DNA of 64,000 nucleotides from contig CAVTES010000007.1 of NCBI GenBank assembly GCA_963733885.1, positions 248,001 through 312,000 on the forward strand, written 5' to 3'. This DNA comes from JACVRW01 sp963733885 (GTDB lineage: Bacteria > Actinomycetota > Thermoleophilia > Solirubrobacterales > Thermoleophilaceae). The first letter of the stretch is position 1; every line of letters begins with the position of its first letter. Of this stretch, positions 17,474 through 26,030 are shown piece by piece. Below the pieces are notes generated by a model that did not search any database, was not told the DNA's origin, and was given only the letters and a program-made list of their open reading frames with translations. The translations under genes and the position numbers were made by a program.

Positions 17474-18265
17474 ATGCCTACCACGACCAGCGCATCGCCG
17501 GATCTCGTCTCCACCGAGCTGCACCCGACCGTCGAACTGCCGGCGGCCGACCAGCGCATCAACGGGATCCGCCTCTACTGCGAGGAGCACGGCAGCGGCG
17601 CCCCGATCCTCTGCATCCACGGGGCAGGCAGCATGGCGCTCGTCTGGGCCGACGCGGTCGACAAGCTCGCCCGGCTCGGACGGGTGATCGCCTACGACCG
17701 ACGCGGGTGCGCACGCAGCGAGCGCCCACAGCCCTACGAGCGCACCAGCGTGGCCGAGCACGCCGACGACGCGGCCGCACTGCTCGATGTCCTGGCCACA
17801 CAGCCAGCGGTCGTCGTCGGGCGCAGCTACGGCGGTACGATCGCGACCGACCTCGCGCGGCAAGGCGTCGACGCAGTAGCGGCGGCACTGATCTGCGAAG
17901 TGGCAGGGAAGGACGCGTGGCGCTCGTTCCCGGACGAGATCCGGCAGATGCTGACCGAGAACGGTCCGGCGATTCTCGCGGAGCTCGAGGGCGAATGGTG
18001 GCTTCAGGCCGACGCAGCCGAGCTCGCCACCATCCAACAGCCAGCCCTGCTGGTCGCGGCGGCCGACTCGCCGCCGGAGTTCCACGAGCCGGTGGAAGCG
18101 CTCGCCCGATCGCTTCCCAACGCCCGCACCGCGCTCGCCGGCGGGGGGCACCTCATCGACCCGGCGGCGCCGGAGGTGATCGCCTTCATCGAGGAGGTAT
18201 ACGCAACCCCGTGCGGCTCCGCTCCGTCGCGACCGACGGACCCTGCAGGTGACGAGAGGAAGTAG
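17474..18265 (+). CDS. Alpha/beta hydrolase
   Basis: About 263 residues from ATG 17474, which has GGAGGC 8 nt upstream; the frame is open further upstream but lacks a better start. It has the oxyanion segment ILCIHGAGSMALVW, the nucleophile elbow VGRSYGGTIA (Ser) and a late His in GGGHLIDP. Similar proteins lie beside HD/LuxR regulators in other actinobacteria. Substrate (ester, epoxide or lactone) cannot be assigned. Two bases separate its stop from the next hydrolase start. Confidence 0.85.
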   Translation: MPTTTSASPDLVSTELHPTVELPAADQRINGIRLYCEEHGSGAPILCIHGAGSMALVWADAVDKLARLGRVIAYDRRGCARSERPQPYERTSVAEHADDAAALLDVLATQPAVVVGRSYGGTIATDLARQGVDAVAAALICEVAGKDAWRSFPDEIRQMLTENGPAILAELEGEWWLQADAAELATIQQPALLVAAADSPPEFHEPVEALARSLPNARTALAGGGHLIDPAAPEVIAFIEEVYATPCGSAPSRPTDPAGDERK

Positions 18266-18267
18266 CC

Positions 18268-19086
18268 GTGCCCGAAGCAGCGGTAAATGGCATCGGTCTG
18301 TATTACGAGCTCGAAGGGCGCGGCGAGCCCCTGGCTCTGGTCCATGGGTCCTGGGGGGACGCGACGAACTGGAGCTTCGTGGTCCCCGGCTTGGCGGAGA
18401 GCTTCCGCGTGCTCGTTTATGACCGCCGCGGCCACTCGCGAAGCCAGCGGCTCGATGCGCCCGGAAGCGTCGACCAAGACGGCGACGACCTCGCTGCCTT
18501 GCTTGAAGCGCTTGACCTGGCGCCTGCACATGTAGCGACGAACTCTTGGGGCGGCAACATCGCCCTGCGGCTGGCCACTCGGCGACCCGATGTCTTCCGC
18601 TCCCTCTCCTGTCATGAGCCGCCGCTCTGGAGCCTGCTCGAGGGCGACCCCGAAAGCCAGCAGATGCTGCAGGAGGCCGCCCGCAGCTTCGAGGAGGTCG
18701 GGGCGCGTATCGACGGCGGCGATCACGAGGGCGCGGCCCGCCAGTTCGTCGAGGAGGTCGCCTTCGGGCCTGGCGCCTGGGAGAACGAGCTGCCAGCCGA
18801 GACGCGGGCGGTCTTCGTACAGAACGCCTCGACCTACCTGGGTGAGCTTCGGGACCCGAATCAGCTCAATATCGACCGGGACGCGTTGGCGCGCGTGGAA
18901 TTGCCGGTCCGGCTCACGGAGGGATCCGAGAGCCCGCCGGTGTTCCCGAGGGTGATCGATCGGCTCGCGGAGCTGATCCCGCGCGTAACCCGCGAGGCGA
19001 TCCAGGGCGCGGCGCACGTGCCCCAGCTGTCGGTCCCCGAGCGCTACGTCGAGGTCACGACGCGCGCGCTGCAGGCTTCGGTGTAG
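18268..19086 (+). CDS. Alpha/beta hydrolase (second, different subgroup)
   Basis: A 272-residue alpha/beta hydrolase beginning GTG 18268. LALVHGSWGD forms the oxyanion loop, VYDRRGHSRSQR follows strand 4, and the nucleophile elbow reads ATNSWGGNIAL. The catalytic His lies in GAAHVPQLS. It follows the other hydrolase closely, so the two are probably co-transcribed with the HD/LuxR regulator. The two proteins share fold but little sequence, so they are not a recent duplication. It ends 3 bp from the convergent metH stop. Confidence 0.85.
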   Translation: MPEAAVNGIGLYYELEGRGEPLALVHGSWGDATNWSFVVPGLAESFRVLVYDRRGHSRSQRLDAPGSVDQDGDDLAALLEALDLAPAHVATNSWGGNIALRLATRRPDVFRSLSCHEPPLWSLLEGDPESQQMLQEAARSFEEVGARIDGGDHEGAARQFVEEVAFGPGAWENELPAETRAVFVQNASTYLGELRDPNQLNIDRDALARVELPVRLTEGSESPPVFPRVIDRLAELIPRVTREAIQGAAHVPQLSVPERYVEVTTRALQASV

Positions 19087-19089
19087 ACG

Positions 19090-22000
19090 CTACGCCCGGG
19101 CCGGCACTTCGCCGCCGCGCTCGGTCCCGGCGATCATCTCGTCCGGTGCCTTCTCCTTCGGGATGAAGCCCGACTTCATGCCGAAGTACACCGCCTGCGG
19201 GTGGTGCGCCACGATCGCCACCGTCGACTGCTCTGGCGTGACCGCGTAGCCGTCCGACAACGTCATCCCGATCCGCTCCAGCTCCAGCAGCCTCCAGACC
19301 TTCTCGTGCTCGGACTGGTCCGGGCAGGCTGGATAGCCCCACGAGTAACGCCGGCCCTGGTCGAGGTCGATCCCGAGGCCGCGCCTGATCTCCGAATGCA
19401 GCCACTCGGCCAAACCCTCGGCCGCCTGCACGCCCAGGCCGTGGGTGAACAGCTGCTCGGCGAACTCGCCCTCCTGCTCCAGCCGCGCCATCAGCTCGGT
19501 CACCTCGGGCCCGACAGTCACGCCCTGGATCGCCACCACGTCCCGCTCCCCCGAGGAAAGCGGGCGGTAGAAGTCCGTCAGGCAGATCCGGTCGTGCTTC
19601 GGCTGGCGCGGGAACACGAGCCGCTCGAGCTCCCGATCCGGCGAGTCGGGGTCGAACACCACCAGCTCGTTGCCGTCCGCGGCCGCGGGGAAGTAGCCGA
19701 GCCGGGCGCGCGGGTTCAGGTAGTCCTGCTCGCGCCACATGCGCTCGAGGCGCGGGGCGAAGTCCTCGGACACGAGCCGCTCCCACTCCTCGCCCTTCAC
19801 TCCGCGCCCGCCCCAGTGCAGCTTGAACAGCACGTGGCGGTCGAGGTAGGGGTAGACCTCGTCGAGGTCGACGTCGATCTCGCGCGCGCCCCAGAATGGC
19901 GGCTCGGGCACGGGCACGTCGGTGCGGGCCGAGGAGCGGACCGAGGAATCCGTCACCGGCGGGCCGTCGTCCACCTGCTCGCCCTGGTCGCGCAGCTTGC
20001 GCGCCTCGTCACGCGTCTTGGCGAGCAGTCCCGCGCGCGCCTCCTCGTCCACCAGCTGGTCGACCGTCGCCAGGCCGACAAAGGCGTCCTTGCAGTAGAA
20101 GACGCCCGGTTCGTAGACCTCGTCGGACTCCTTGCCCTTCGGGTAGAGGATGCGGCGCCCGAAGTCGCGGTTGATCGCCGCGCCGCCGATCAGCACCGGG
20201 AACTCGAGCCCGCGCTCGTGCAGCTCCTGGACGCAGGTGGGCATCTGCTTCGAGGTCGAGACGAGCAGCGCCGACAGCCCGATCGCGTCGGCGTCGTGCT
20301 CGACGGCGGCGTTGATGATCGTGTCGATCGGCACCTGCTTGCCGAGATCGATCACGGTGTAGCCGTTGTTGGTCAGGATCGTGTTGACGAGCGACTTGCC
20401 GATGTCGTGCACGTCGCCGAACACGGTCGCGATCACGACCTTGCCCTTGGTGTGGCCCTCCATCTTCTCGAGGTAGTTCTCGAGCTGGGCCACGGCGCGC
20501 TTCATGACGGTCGCCGACTGCAACACGAACGGGAGGATCAGCTCGCCGGCGCCGAACTTGTCGCCCACCTCCTTCATGGCGGGCAGCAGCACCTTGTTGA
20601 GCGTCGGTACCGCGCCGATCTTCTCGACGGAGCGGTCGATCCAGTCCTCCACGCCCTCTTTCTTGCGGCGCAGGATGTGGAAGTGGAGCGCGTCCTCGGG
20701 CTCCATCCCCTCGGTCGGATCGCCGGCCGAAGCCTCCTCGGTCTCGCCCTTCTGCTCGAAGTGCGCGATGAAGCGCTCGAGCGCGTCCTCTCGCCGGTTG
20801 AAGACGAGGTCGTCGGTCAGCTCGCGCTCGTTCTCCGGGATCTCCGGATAGGGCGTGATGTGGTTCGGGTTGACCATCGCGAGGTCGAGCCCGGCCTCGA
20901 CGCAGTGGTGGAGGAAGACCGAATTGAGCACGGCGCGCGCTCCCGGCGAGACGCCGAACGACACGTTCGACACGCCGAGCGACGTCTGCACGCCCTGCAG
21001 CTCGGCCTTGATGCGGCGGATGCCCTCGATCGTCTCGACGGCCGACGGGCGCCACTCCTCGTCGCCCGTGGTGAGCGTGAAGGTGAGCGCGTCGAAGATG
21101 AGCGCATCGCGGTCGAGGCCGTGCTCGTCGCAGGCGAGCTCCACGATCCGCTTCGCGACCTCGATCTTGCGGTCGGCGGTCTTGGCCATGCCGACCTCGT
21201 CGATCGTCAGCGCGATCACCGCCGCGCCGTGCGACTTCGCGAGCGGCACGACCGTGTCGAGCTTGTCGCGGCCGGCCTCGAGGTTGATCGAGTTGACGAT
21301 CGCGCGGCCCGGGATCTGCTCGAGCGCGGCGCGGATCACGTCCGGCTCGGTGGAGTCGATCTGGATCGGCGCGGGCTGGCTCAGCGCGATCCGCTTGACC
21401 ACCTCGCGCATCTGCACGTCCTCGTCCTGGCGCTCGGTGAGCGCCACGCACACGTCGAGCACGTGCGCGCCGCCGTTCACCTGGTCCTCGGCGACCTGGA
21501 CCAGCCCGTCGTAGTCGTCGGCGAGGAGCAGCTCCTTGGCCTTGCGCGAGCCCTGCGAGTTCACGCGCTCGCCCACCAGGGTCGGGCGCGGCTCCTGCGC
21601 GAGCGGCGTGGCGGTCATCATGCTCGACACCAGGGCGGTTCCGCGCTCGGGCCGCGGCCCTGCCTCGCGGCCGCCCACGCGATCCACGATCGCGCGGATG
21701 TGGTCGGGCGTCGTGCCGCAGCAGCCGCCCACGATCGAGGTGCCGTAGCGCTCCACGAACTCCTGGAGCGTGTTCGCGAGCGGGTCGGGCTCCTCGGGGA
21801 AGATCGTCTCGCCGTCCGGCCCCTGCAGCGGCAGCCCGGCGTTCGGGATGCAGTGGACAGGCAGCGGGCTGTTCTCGCCGAGGTAGCGGATCGCGTCGCG
21901 CATGTCCTCGGGACCGGTCGAGCAGTTGAGCCCGATCACGTCGACGTCGAGCGCGGTGAGCGTGGCGAGCACGGCCTGAATGTCCGTGCCGAGCAGCATC

Positions 22001-22605
22001 TTGCCGCCGTTCGGAAGCAGCGACACGCTCGTCTGGATCGGCAGCGTGCGCCCCGTGAGCTTGAAGGCCTCGCGGGCGCCGAACACGGCGGCCTTTACCT
22101 CGAGGATGTCCTGCGCGGTCTCGATGATGATCAGGTCGGCCCCGCCCTCGACCAAGCCGCGCGCCTGCTCGGTGAAGATCTCCATGAGCTCGCGGAAGGA
22201 GATCCGTCCAAGGGTGGGGTCGTCGCTCGCCGGGAGGTGGCCGGTGGGACCGATCGAGCCCGCCACGAAGCGGCGCTCGCCGGCGGCGGCGCGGGCGATC
22301 TCGGCGGCCTTGCGGTTGATCTCGAGCGTGTGATCGGCGAGCCCCCACTCCTCGAGCTTCAGCCGCGAGCCCTGGAAGGTGTCGGTCTCGAGCACCTCGG
22401 CGCCCGCCTCGAGCATCGACTCGTGCACGCCCTGGATCACGTCCGGGCGGTTGAGGACGAGCGCCTCGTGGCACTTGCCCGCGAGGCCGCCGTAGTCCTC
22501 CTGGGTGAGGTCGAACTGCTCCAGCGTGGCGCCCATGCCGCCGTCGAAGACGACGACGCGCTCGCGCGTGGCCTGGATGTAGTCGCGTTCGGGGGGCAAG
22601 GTCAT
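19090..22605 (-). CDS. metH: Cobalamin-dependent methionine synthase
   Basis: A 1171-residue MetH that methylates homocysteine from methyl-tetrahydrofolate. All four modules are visible: the Zn/homocysteine domain (GLNCSTGPEDM and GGCCGTTPDHI with the three Cys ligands), the pterin domain (LVGERVNSQGSRKAKELL), the B12 cap and binding module with axial His (VFGDVHDIGKSLV), and the AdoMet reactivation domain (RYSWGYPACPDQ). Length agrees with the family. ATG 22605 is chosen, with AGGA 8 nt upstream; the in-frame ATG at 22632 lies inside the palindrome at 22620-22645. Confidence 0.97.
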   Translation of the reverse strand: MTLPPERDYIQATRERVVVFDGGMGATLEQFDLTQEDYGGLAGKCHEALVLNRPDVIQGVHESMLEAGAEVLETDTFQGSRLKLEEWGLADHTLEINRKAAEIARAAAGERRFVAGSIGPTGHLPASDDPTLGRISFRELMEIFTEQARGLVEGGADLIIIETAQDILEVKAAVFGAREAFKLTGRTLPIQTSVSLLPNGGKMLLGTDIQAVLATLTALDVDVIGLNCSTGPEDMRDAIRYLGENSPLPVHCIPNAGLPLQGPDGETIFPEEPDPLANTLQEFVERYGTSIVGGCCGTTPDHIRAIVDRVGGREAGPRPERGTALVSSMMTATPLAQEPRPTLVGERVNSQGSRKAKELLLADDYDGLVQVAEDQVNGGAHVLDVCVALTERQDEDVQMREVVKRIALSQPAPIQIDSTEPDVIRAALEQIPGRAIVNSINLEAGRDKLDTVVPLAKSHGAAVIALTIDEVGMAKTADRKIEVAKRIVELACDEHGLDRDALIFDALTFTLTTGDEEWRPSAVETIEGIRRIKAELQGVQTSLGVSNVSFGVSPGARAVLNSVFLHHCVEAGLDLAMVNPNHITPYPEIPENERELTDDLVFNRREDALERFIAHFEQKGETEEASAGDPTEGMEPEDALHFHILRRKKEGVEDWIDRSVEKIGAVPTLNKVLLPAMKEVGDKFGAGELILPFVLQSATVMKRAVAQLENYLEKMEGHTKGKVVIATVFGDVHDIGKSLVNTILTNNGYTVIDLGKQVPIDTIINAAVEHDADAIGLSALLVSTSKQMPTCVQELHERGLEFPVLIGGAAINRDFGRRILYPKGKESDEVYEPGVFYCKDAFVGLATVDQLVDEEARAGLLAKTRDEARKLRDQGEQVDDGPPVTDSSVRSSARTDVPVPEPPFWGAREIDVDLDEVYPYLDRHVLFKLHWGGRGVKGEEWERLVSEDFAPRLERMWREQDYLNPRARLGYFPAAADGNELVVFDPDSPDRELERLVFPRQPKHDRICLTDFYRPLSSGERDVVAIQGVTVGPEVTELMARLEQEGEFAEQLFTHGLGVQAAEGLAEWLHSEIRRGLGIDLDQGRRYSWGYPACPDQSEHEKVWRLLELERIGMTLSDGYAVTPEQSTVAIVAHHPQAVYFGMKSGFIPKEKAPDEMIAGTERGGEVPARA

Positions 22606-22619
22606 GCCAATCCTACACG

Positions 22620-22645
22620 AACCTTGACACATCTGTGTGAAGGTT
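22620..22645. promoter_or_regulatory. 26-bp palindrome upstream of metH (putative operator)
   Basis: The half-sites AACCTT-G-ACACA and TGTGT-G-AAGGTT are reverse complements apart from the central two bases and one mismatched position on each side. It lies 15 bp upstream of the metH ATG, in the space between metH and the GAF fragment. This size and symmetry fit a dimeric repressor site. No known Met regulator consensus was recognised. Confidence 0.55.
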
Positions 22646-22665
22646 TGCCGCGGGCAACATCATGG

Positions 22666-22926
22666 TCACCAACGGGACACCGGTGGCGTTCTGGTACACG
22701 CGGGAGCGACCCGGCCCGCCTCAAAGCGGCTGATCGACAGCGAGGTGCAGCCGAGCGCCTCGAGCGCGCGCTCGGCCACCAGCTCGAGCACGTCCTTCAG
22801 TCGATGGGCGGAGCCGGCCGCCGAGGCGACCTCGACCAGCGCGTACAGGTCGGTCTCGGCTAGGCTGGCGCCCGGGCGCGGATGTGGCTGCCCCTCCGCC
22901 CTATGCCTCCGCCTCGGCCGCCTCAC
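22666..22926 (-). pseudogene. GAF-domain protein fragment
   Basis: An 86-residue frame whose middle matches the first half of a GAF domain as found in actinobacterial sensor proteins (LYALVEVASAAGSAHRLKDV then LELVAERALEALGCTSLSIS). It stops where the domain core should continue, and no continuation was found in the other frames, so this looks like the remnant of a larger sensor or diguanylate-cyclase-type gene. It overlaps the end of the flippase-like gene by 26 bp and ends 20 bp before the metH palindrome. A genuine short protein cannot be excluded. Confidence 0.4.
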
Positions 22927-23899
22927 CGCGGCGGGAGACGCTCGCCAGCTGCACCGGGGCGGCGTGCAGCGCCCGCAGGCGCAGGTCCTTCCAGGTCATT
23001 CCTTCGCGCACGAGCGCCGGCATGCCCATCGCGAGCGCCGTGGCGATCTCGACCGCCTGCAGGATGATGCCGTAGGCGAGGGCGTCGGTCTTGCCGACGC
23101 CGTATGCCGACAGCACCGCCACGCAGGCTGCCTGGAAGACGCCGAGGTTGGACGGCGTGGCGGGCAGCGCGGCGGTCACGTTGACGGCGAACAGCACGGC
23201 CGCGGCGGCGCCCAGCCCGGCGCGCTCGTCGAGCCCGAGGGCCACCAGCAGGAGGTAGCAGGCGAGCCACTGGATCGCCCACGCGCTCAGCTGCATCAGC
23301 GCCGCCCAGCCGCCCAGGCGCGGCCGGCGGAACACCTGTAGCCCGGAGCGAACACGCACCATGGCACAGCGCACCACGGTGGCGGCCTGCTGCACGCGCT
23401 GGAAGCGGCTCGGCTTGCCGCGCCGCAGGAGCCAGGGCGCCCCGAGCACCAGCGCCAGCACGACGACGGGCGCGATGGTGCCGATCACCAGCGCGTCCTC
23501 GCCCCCGCGAAAGATGCCCACGGTGGCGAACATCACCGAGCCGAGCACGGTCAGGGCGAGGATGTTCAGCACCGTCTGGGAGACCATCGTGCCCAGCACG
23601 ACCGGGAAGCGGTCCCGCATTCGGCCGAGACGGCGCGCCACGATGAGCGCGCGCGAGGGCTCGCCGAGCCGTGCCGGCAGCGTGGCAGACATGAGCACTC
23701 CGACCATCGTGCCGCGGGCGGTGTCGCGCCGGCGGACTCGCAGGCCCGGCAGGGCGGCGCAGAGGATCGCGTGCCAGGCCTCGGCGCGCAGAAGCATGGA
23801 GGCGCACATGAGGGCGAAGGCGACGAGCACCCAGATCGGGGTGGCGGCGAGCATGGCGCGGGCGACGGGCTCGAGGCCGATCCGCTGGAGTGCGAGCAC
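22901..23899 (-). CDS. Flippase-like membrane protein (lysylphosphatidylglycerol synthase TM / UPF0104 type)
   Basis: About 332 residues from GTG 23899, with 7-8 hydrophobic helices and family motifs (SATLPARLGEPSRALIVARR, TMVSQTVLNILAL, TAALPATPSNLGVFQAA). The frame continues upstream to about 23945 (ARRALVGVGAVGGIGLA), which looks like the true first helix, where it abuts the glycosyltransferase frame without any stop between them. The protein was therefore probably the C-terminal half of a fusion, or its start was obscured by a frameshift. This family moves glycolipid or polyprenyl-linked substrates across membranes. Confidence 0.75.
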   Translation of the reverse strand: MLALQRIGLEPVARAMLAATPIWVLVAFALMCASMLLRAEAWHAILCAALPGLRVRRRDTARGTMVGVLMSATLPARLGEPSRALIVARRLGRMRDRFPVVLGTMVSQTVLNILALTVLGSVMFATVGIFRGGEDALVIGTIAPVVVLALVLGAPWLLRRGKPSRFQRVQQAATVVRCAMVRVRSGLQVFRRPRLGGWAALMQLSAWAIQWLACYLLLVALGLDERAGLGAAAAVLFAVNVTAALPATPSNLGVFQAACVAVLSAYGVGKTDALAYGIILQAVEIATALAMGMPALVREGMTWKDLRLRALHAAPVQLASVSRRGEAAEAEA

Positions 23900-23945
23900 C
23901 GCCAGCCCGATGCCGCCGACTGCGCCGACTCCGACCAGCGCACGG

Positions 23946-25226
23946 CGCGCGCACGCGCGCGAGGCGGCTGCGGCCGGCCCCTGCGGCTTCCTTCGGCTCC
24001 AGCGAAGGCAGCCTGACCGGCCGGGCGCGGGCGCCCGGCGCCGCGGGCCGGATCCCGGCTCGTGCGGCGACCCTGGCCGCGCGGCCCTCGGGTTGGGGCT
24101 GTTCCAGGGCCTCTTGGTAGATCTCGGTGACCTCGCGGGTCACCTGCGGCCAGGCGAAGCGCTCGGCGCGGTCGCGGGCCGAGCGGGCCATGCAGTGGCG
24201 CCGGCGGGGGTCGAGCGCGAGATCGCGCAGCGTCTCGCCGAGCTCCGCGGCGTCGCCGGCGGGCACGAGCAGCCCGTCCATGCGGTTGCGAACAACGTCG
24301 CGGTAGCCGGCGATGTTCGAGGCCACCACGGGGGTGCTCGAGGCAAACGCCTCCGTCAGGACCATGCCGAAGCTCTCGCCGCCGAGCGACGGGGCGCAGA
24401 GAAGGTCGGCCTGGCCCAGCAGCCGCCACTTCTCCTCCTCGGACACACGGCCGGCGATCTCGACGGCCTCGGTGTCGAGCAGGAGTGGCGCCACCTCCTC
24501 CTCGGTCGCCCCGGCGACGGTCAGGCGCGAGTCCACCCCGGCGTGGCGGAGTGCCTCGAAGGCGCGCAAGAGCACCGGGAGCCCCTTGCGGCCCTCGGCG
24601 CGGCCGACGAACAGGATGTTGAGGTGCCCGTTGGGCCGTGCGGGATCGGGTCGCGCCGCGGCCAGGTCGACTCCGTTCGGCACGATCCGGTAGCGGCCGC
24701 CATAGAAGCGCCGCGCGGTCCATTCGGCTGCCTCGGACACCGCGATGCGCGCGCTCAGCTTGGAGTAGACCCGGCGCGCCCCCGCCACGCTGGCGGTGGT
24801 GTTGAGCAGCCAGCTCGTGGAATAGGTGTGGAACGTGGCCACGGTCGGCTGCCGAGCCGCCTCCGCCGCGTACCAGCTCACGGCCGGCGCGTTCGGCTCG
24901 TGCACGTGGACGACGTCGTAGCCGCCGTTCCGCAGCTCCCGGCCAAGGGTCGCGACCGCCTCGGGAAAAAGGGAGACGTTCGACACCGCGCCGTTTGCCG
25001 GGATGCCCACGGTCCGGCCCAGCGGGATGAGGAAGTCGGGCACGGGCCGCGGCTCGGGCGCGGCGCCGCGGTGCATCACGCGTGCCAGGCGGTCGTCGGG
25101 ATCGTAGGGGGCGAGGAGGCGTACCTCGTGGCCCTGGACCGTGAGCTCGCTTGCCAAGGCCGCTACATGCCGACCGACTCCACCTGGATACGTGTACGAG
25201 TAGGGCGAGACAAGCGCTACACGCAT
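23946..25226 (-). CDS. GT4-family glycosyltransferase, running into the flippase gene
   Basis: From ATG 25226: MRVALVSPYSYTYPGGVGRH is the N-terminal donor-side loop of GT4 enzymes, followed by VHVHEPNAP, ATFHTYS, RIVPNGVD, ILFVGRAEGRKGLPVLLRAF and the EX7E-type segment SLGGESFGMVLTEAFASSTP. The pattern is close to the phosphatidylinositol mannosyltransferase PimA group. No stop exists in this frame near the natural end (about residue 400); it stays open through the neighbour gene to 22923. The end given here is the GC-dinucleotide run (23944-23960) where a 1-2 base shift joins it to the flippase frame. Confidence 0.8.
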
Positions 25227-25257
25227 CCTGGCAACTCTATCGGCGACACTTACGGAA

Positions 25258-25956
25258 GTGACCGATGCACGAACCTTTGTGAAGTACACCTTTCTCAAGG
25301 TCGACCCGGCATGGCGCCGGCGGTCGGCCGAGGAGCGGGCCTCCGACAAGCGCGAATTTGCGGCCGCGTGCGGGGATTTCGCCGAGGAGCACTACCTGCG
25401 CGCGTATTCGCTGGTGGGCACGCGCGGGGACTGCGACCTGATGGTGCGGGCGATGGCACGCACGCTCGATCCCATCCACGAGCTGCACGTGTTGCTGAAC
25501 CAGAGCGGGCTCATGCGCTTCGCCGACGTGCCGTATTCCTACCTGGCGATGACGAAGGAGTCGCCCTATTCCGACGAGCCGGACAAGCCACTGGGGCCGC
25601 GGGCGGGCGCGGACTCGAAGTACCTCATCGTGTACCCGATGTGGAAGCGGCGCGAGTGGTACCGGCTGCCCGGCGAGGAGCGCATGCGCGTGATGCGCGA
25701 GCACATCGAGGTGGCGCGGCGGTTCACGGGCATCGAGACCAACACCGCCTACTCGTTCGGCCTCGACGACCAGGAGTTCGTGGTCGCCTTCGACGCCGAC
25801 GACCCCGCCGAGTTCCTGGACCTCGTGCAGGAGCTCCGGGCCACGGAGTCGAGCGCCTACACCGAGTCGGAAACGCCGATCTTCACGTGCATCTCGGCCT
25901 CGCTGGAAAGAGCGCTGGACGCGCTGGACGGCGAGCGAGTGCGGGCACCCGCCTGA
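25258..25956 (+). CDS. Chlorite dismutase-family protein (coproheme decarboxylase HemQ/ChdC-like)
   Basis: A 232-residue member of the chlorite dismutase/HemQ family: FVKYTFLKVDPAWRR at the start, the segment VPYSYLAMTKESPYS, the middle YLIVYPMWKRREWYRLPGEE, and the proximal-heme region VMREHIEVARRF. In Gram-positive bacteria this family decarboxylates coproheme to heme b in the final step of the coproporphyrin-dependent pathway. GTG 25258 starts 31 bp from the divergent glycosyltransferase ATG. No other heme genes are in the window, so the function rests on family membership. Confidence 0.85.
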   Translation: MTDARTFVKYTFLKVDPAWRRRSAEERASDKREFAAACGDFAEEHYLRAYSLVGTRGDCDLMVRAMARTLDPIHELHVLLNQSGLMRFADVPYSYLAMTKESPYSDEPDKPLGPRAGADSKYLIVYPMWKRREWYRLPGEERMRVMREHIEVARRFTGIETNTAYSFGLDDQEFVVAFDADDPAEFLDLVQELRATESSAYTESETPIFTCISASLERALDALDGERVRAPA

Positions 25957-26002
25957 GGACCCCTCACCCGGGGGAGGGGACAGGCACCTCACCCGTGGGG
26001 GG

Positions 26003-26018
26003 AGGGGTCAGACCCCTT
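26003..26018. terminator. GGGGTCAGACCCC palindrome between convergent genes
   Basis: AGGGGTCAGACCCCTT is a near-perfect palindrome lying between the convergent HemQ-like and FprA-like genes. The preceding 45 bp (from 25957) hold two further CCTCACCC / GGGGAGGGG complementary blocks. Very similar palindromes occur at 42696-42712 and 42729-42742, also between convergent genes, so this is probably a recurring bidirectional terminator. Confidence 0.6.
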
Positions 26019-26030
26019 CCGGGTGCGACC

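Noticed and set aside
22624..22629. TTGACA as a plus-strand -35 box near metH
   Set aside because: It is one arm of the palindrome and points to no plus-strand gene; metH is on the minus strand.
19201..22863. 1220-residue plus-strand open frame antisense to metH
   Set aside because: Arg/His/Gly/Leu-rich composition typical of antisense frames in high-GC DNA; metH on the other strand is unmistakable.
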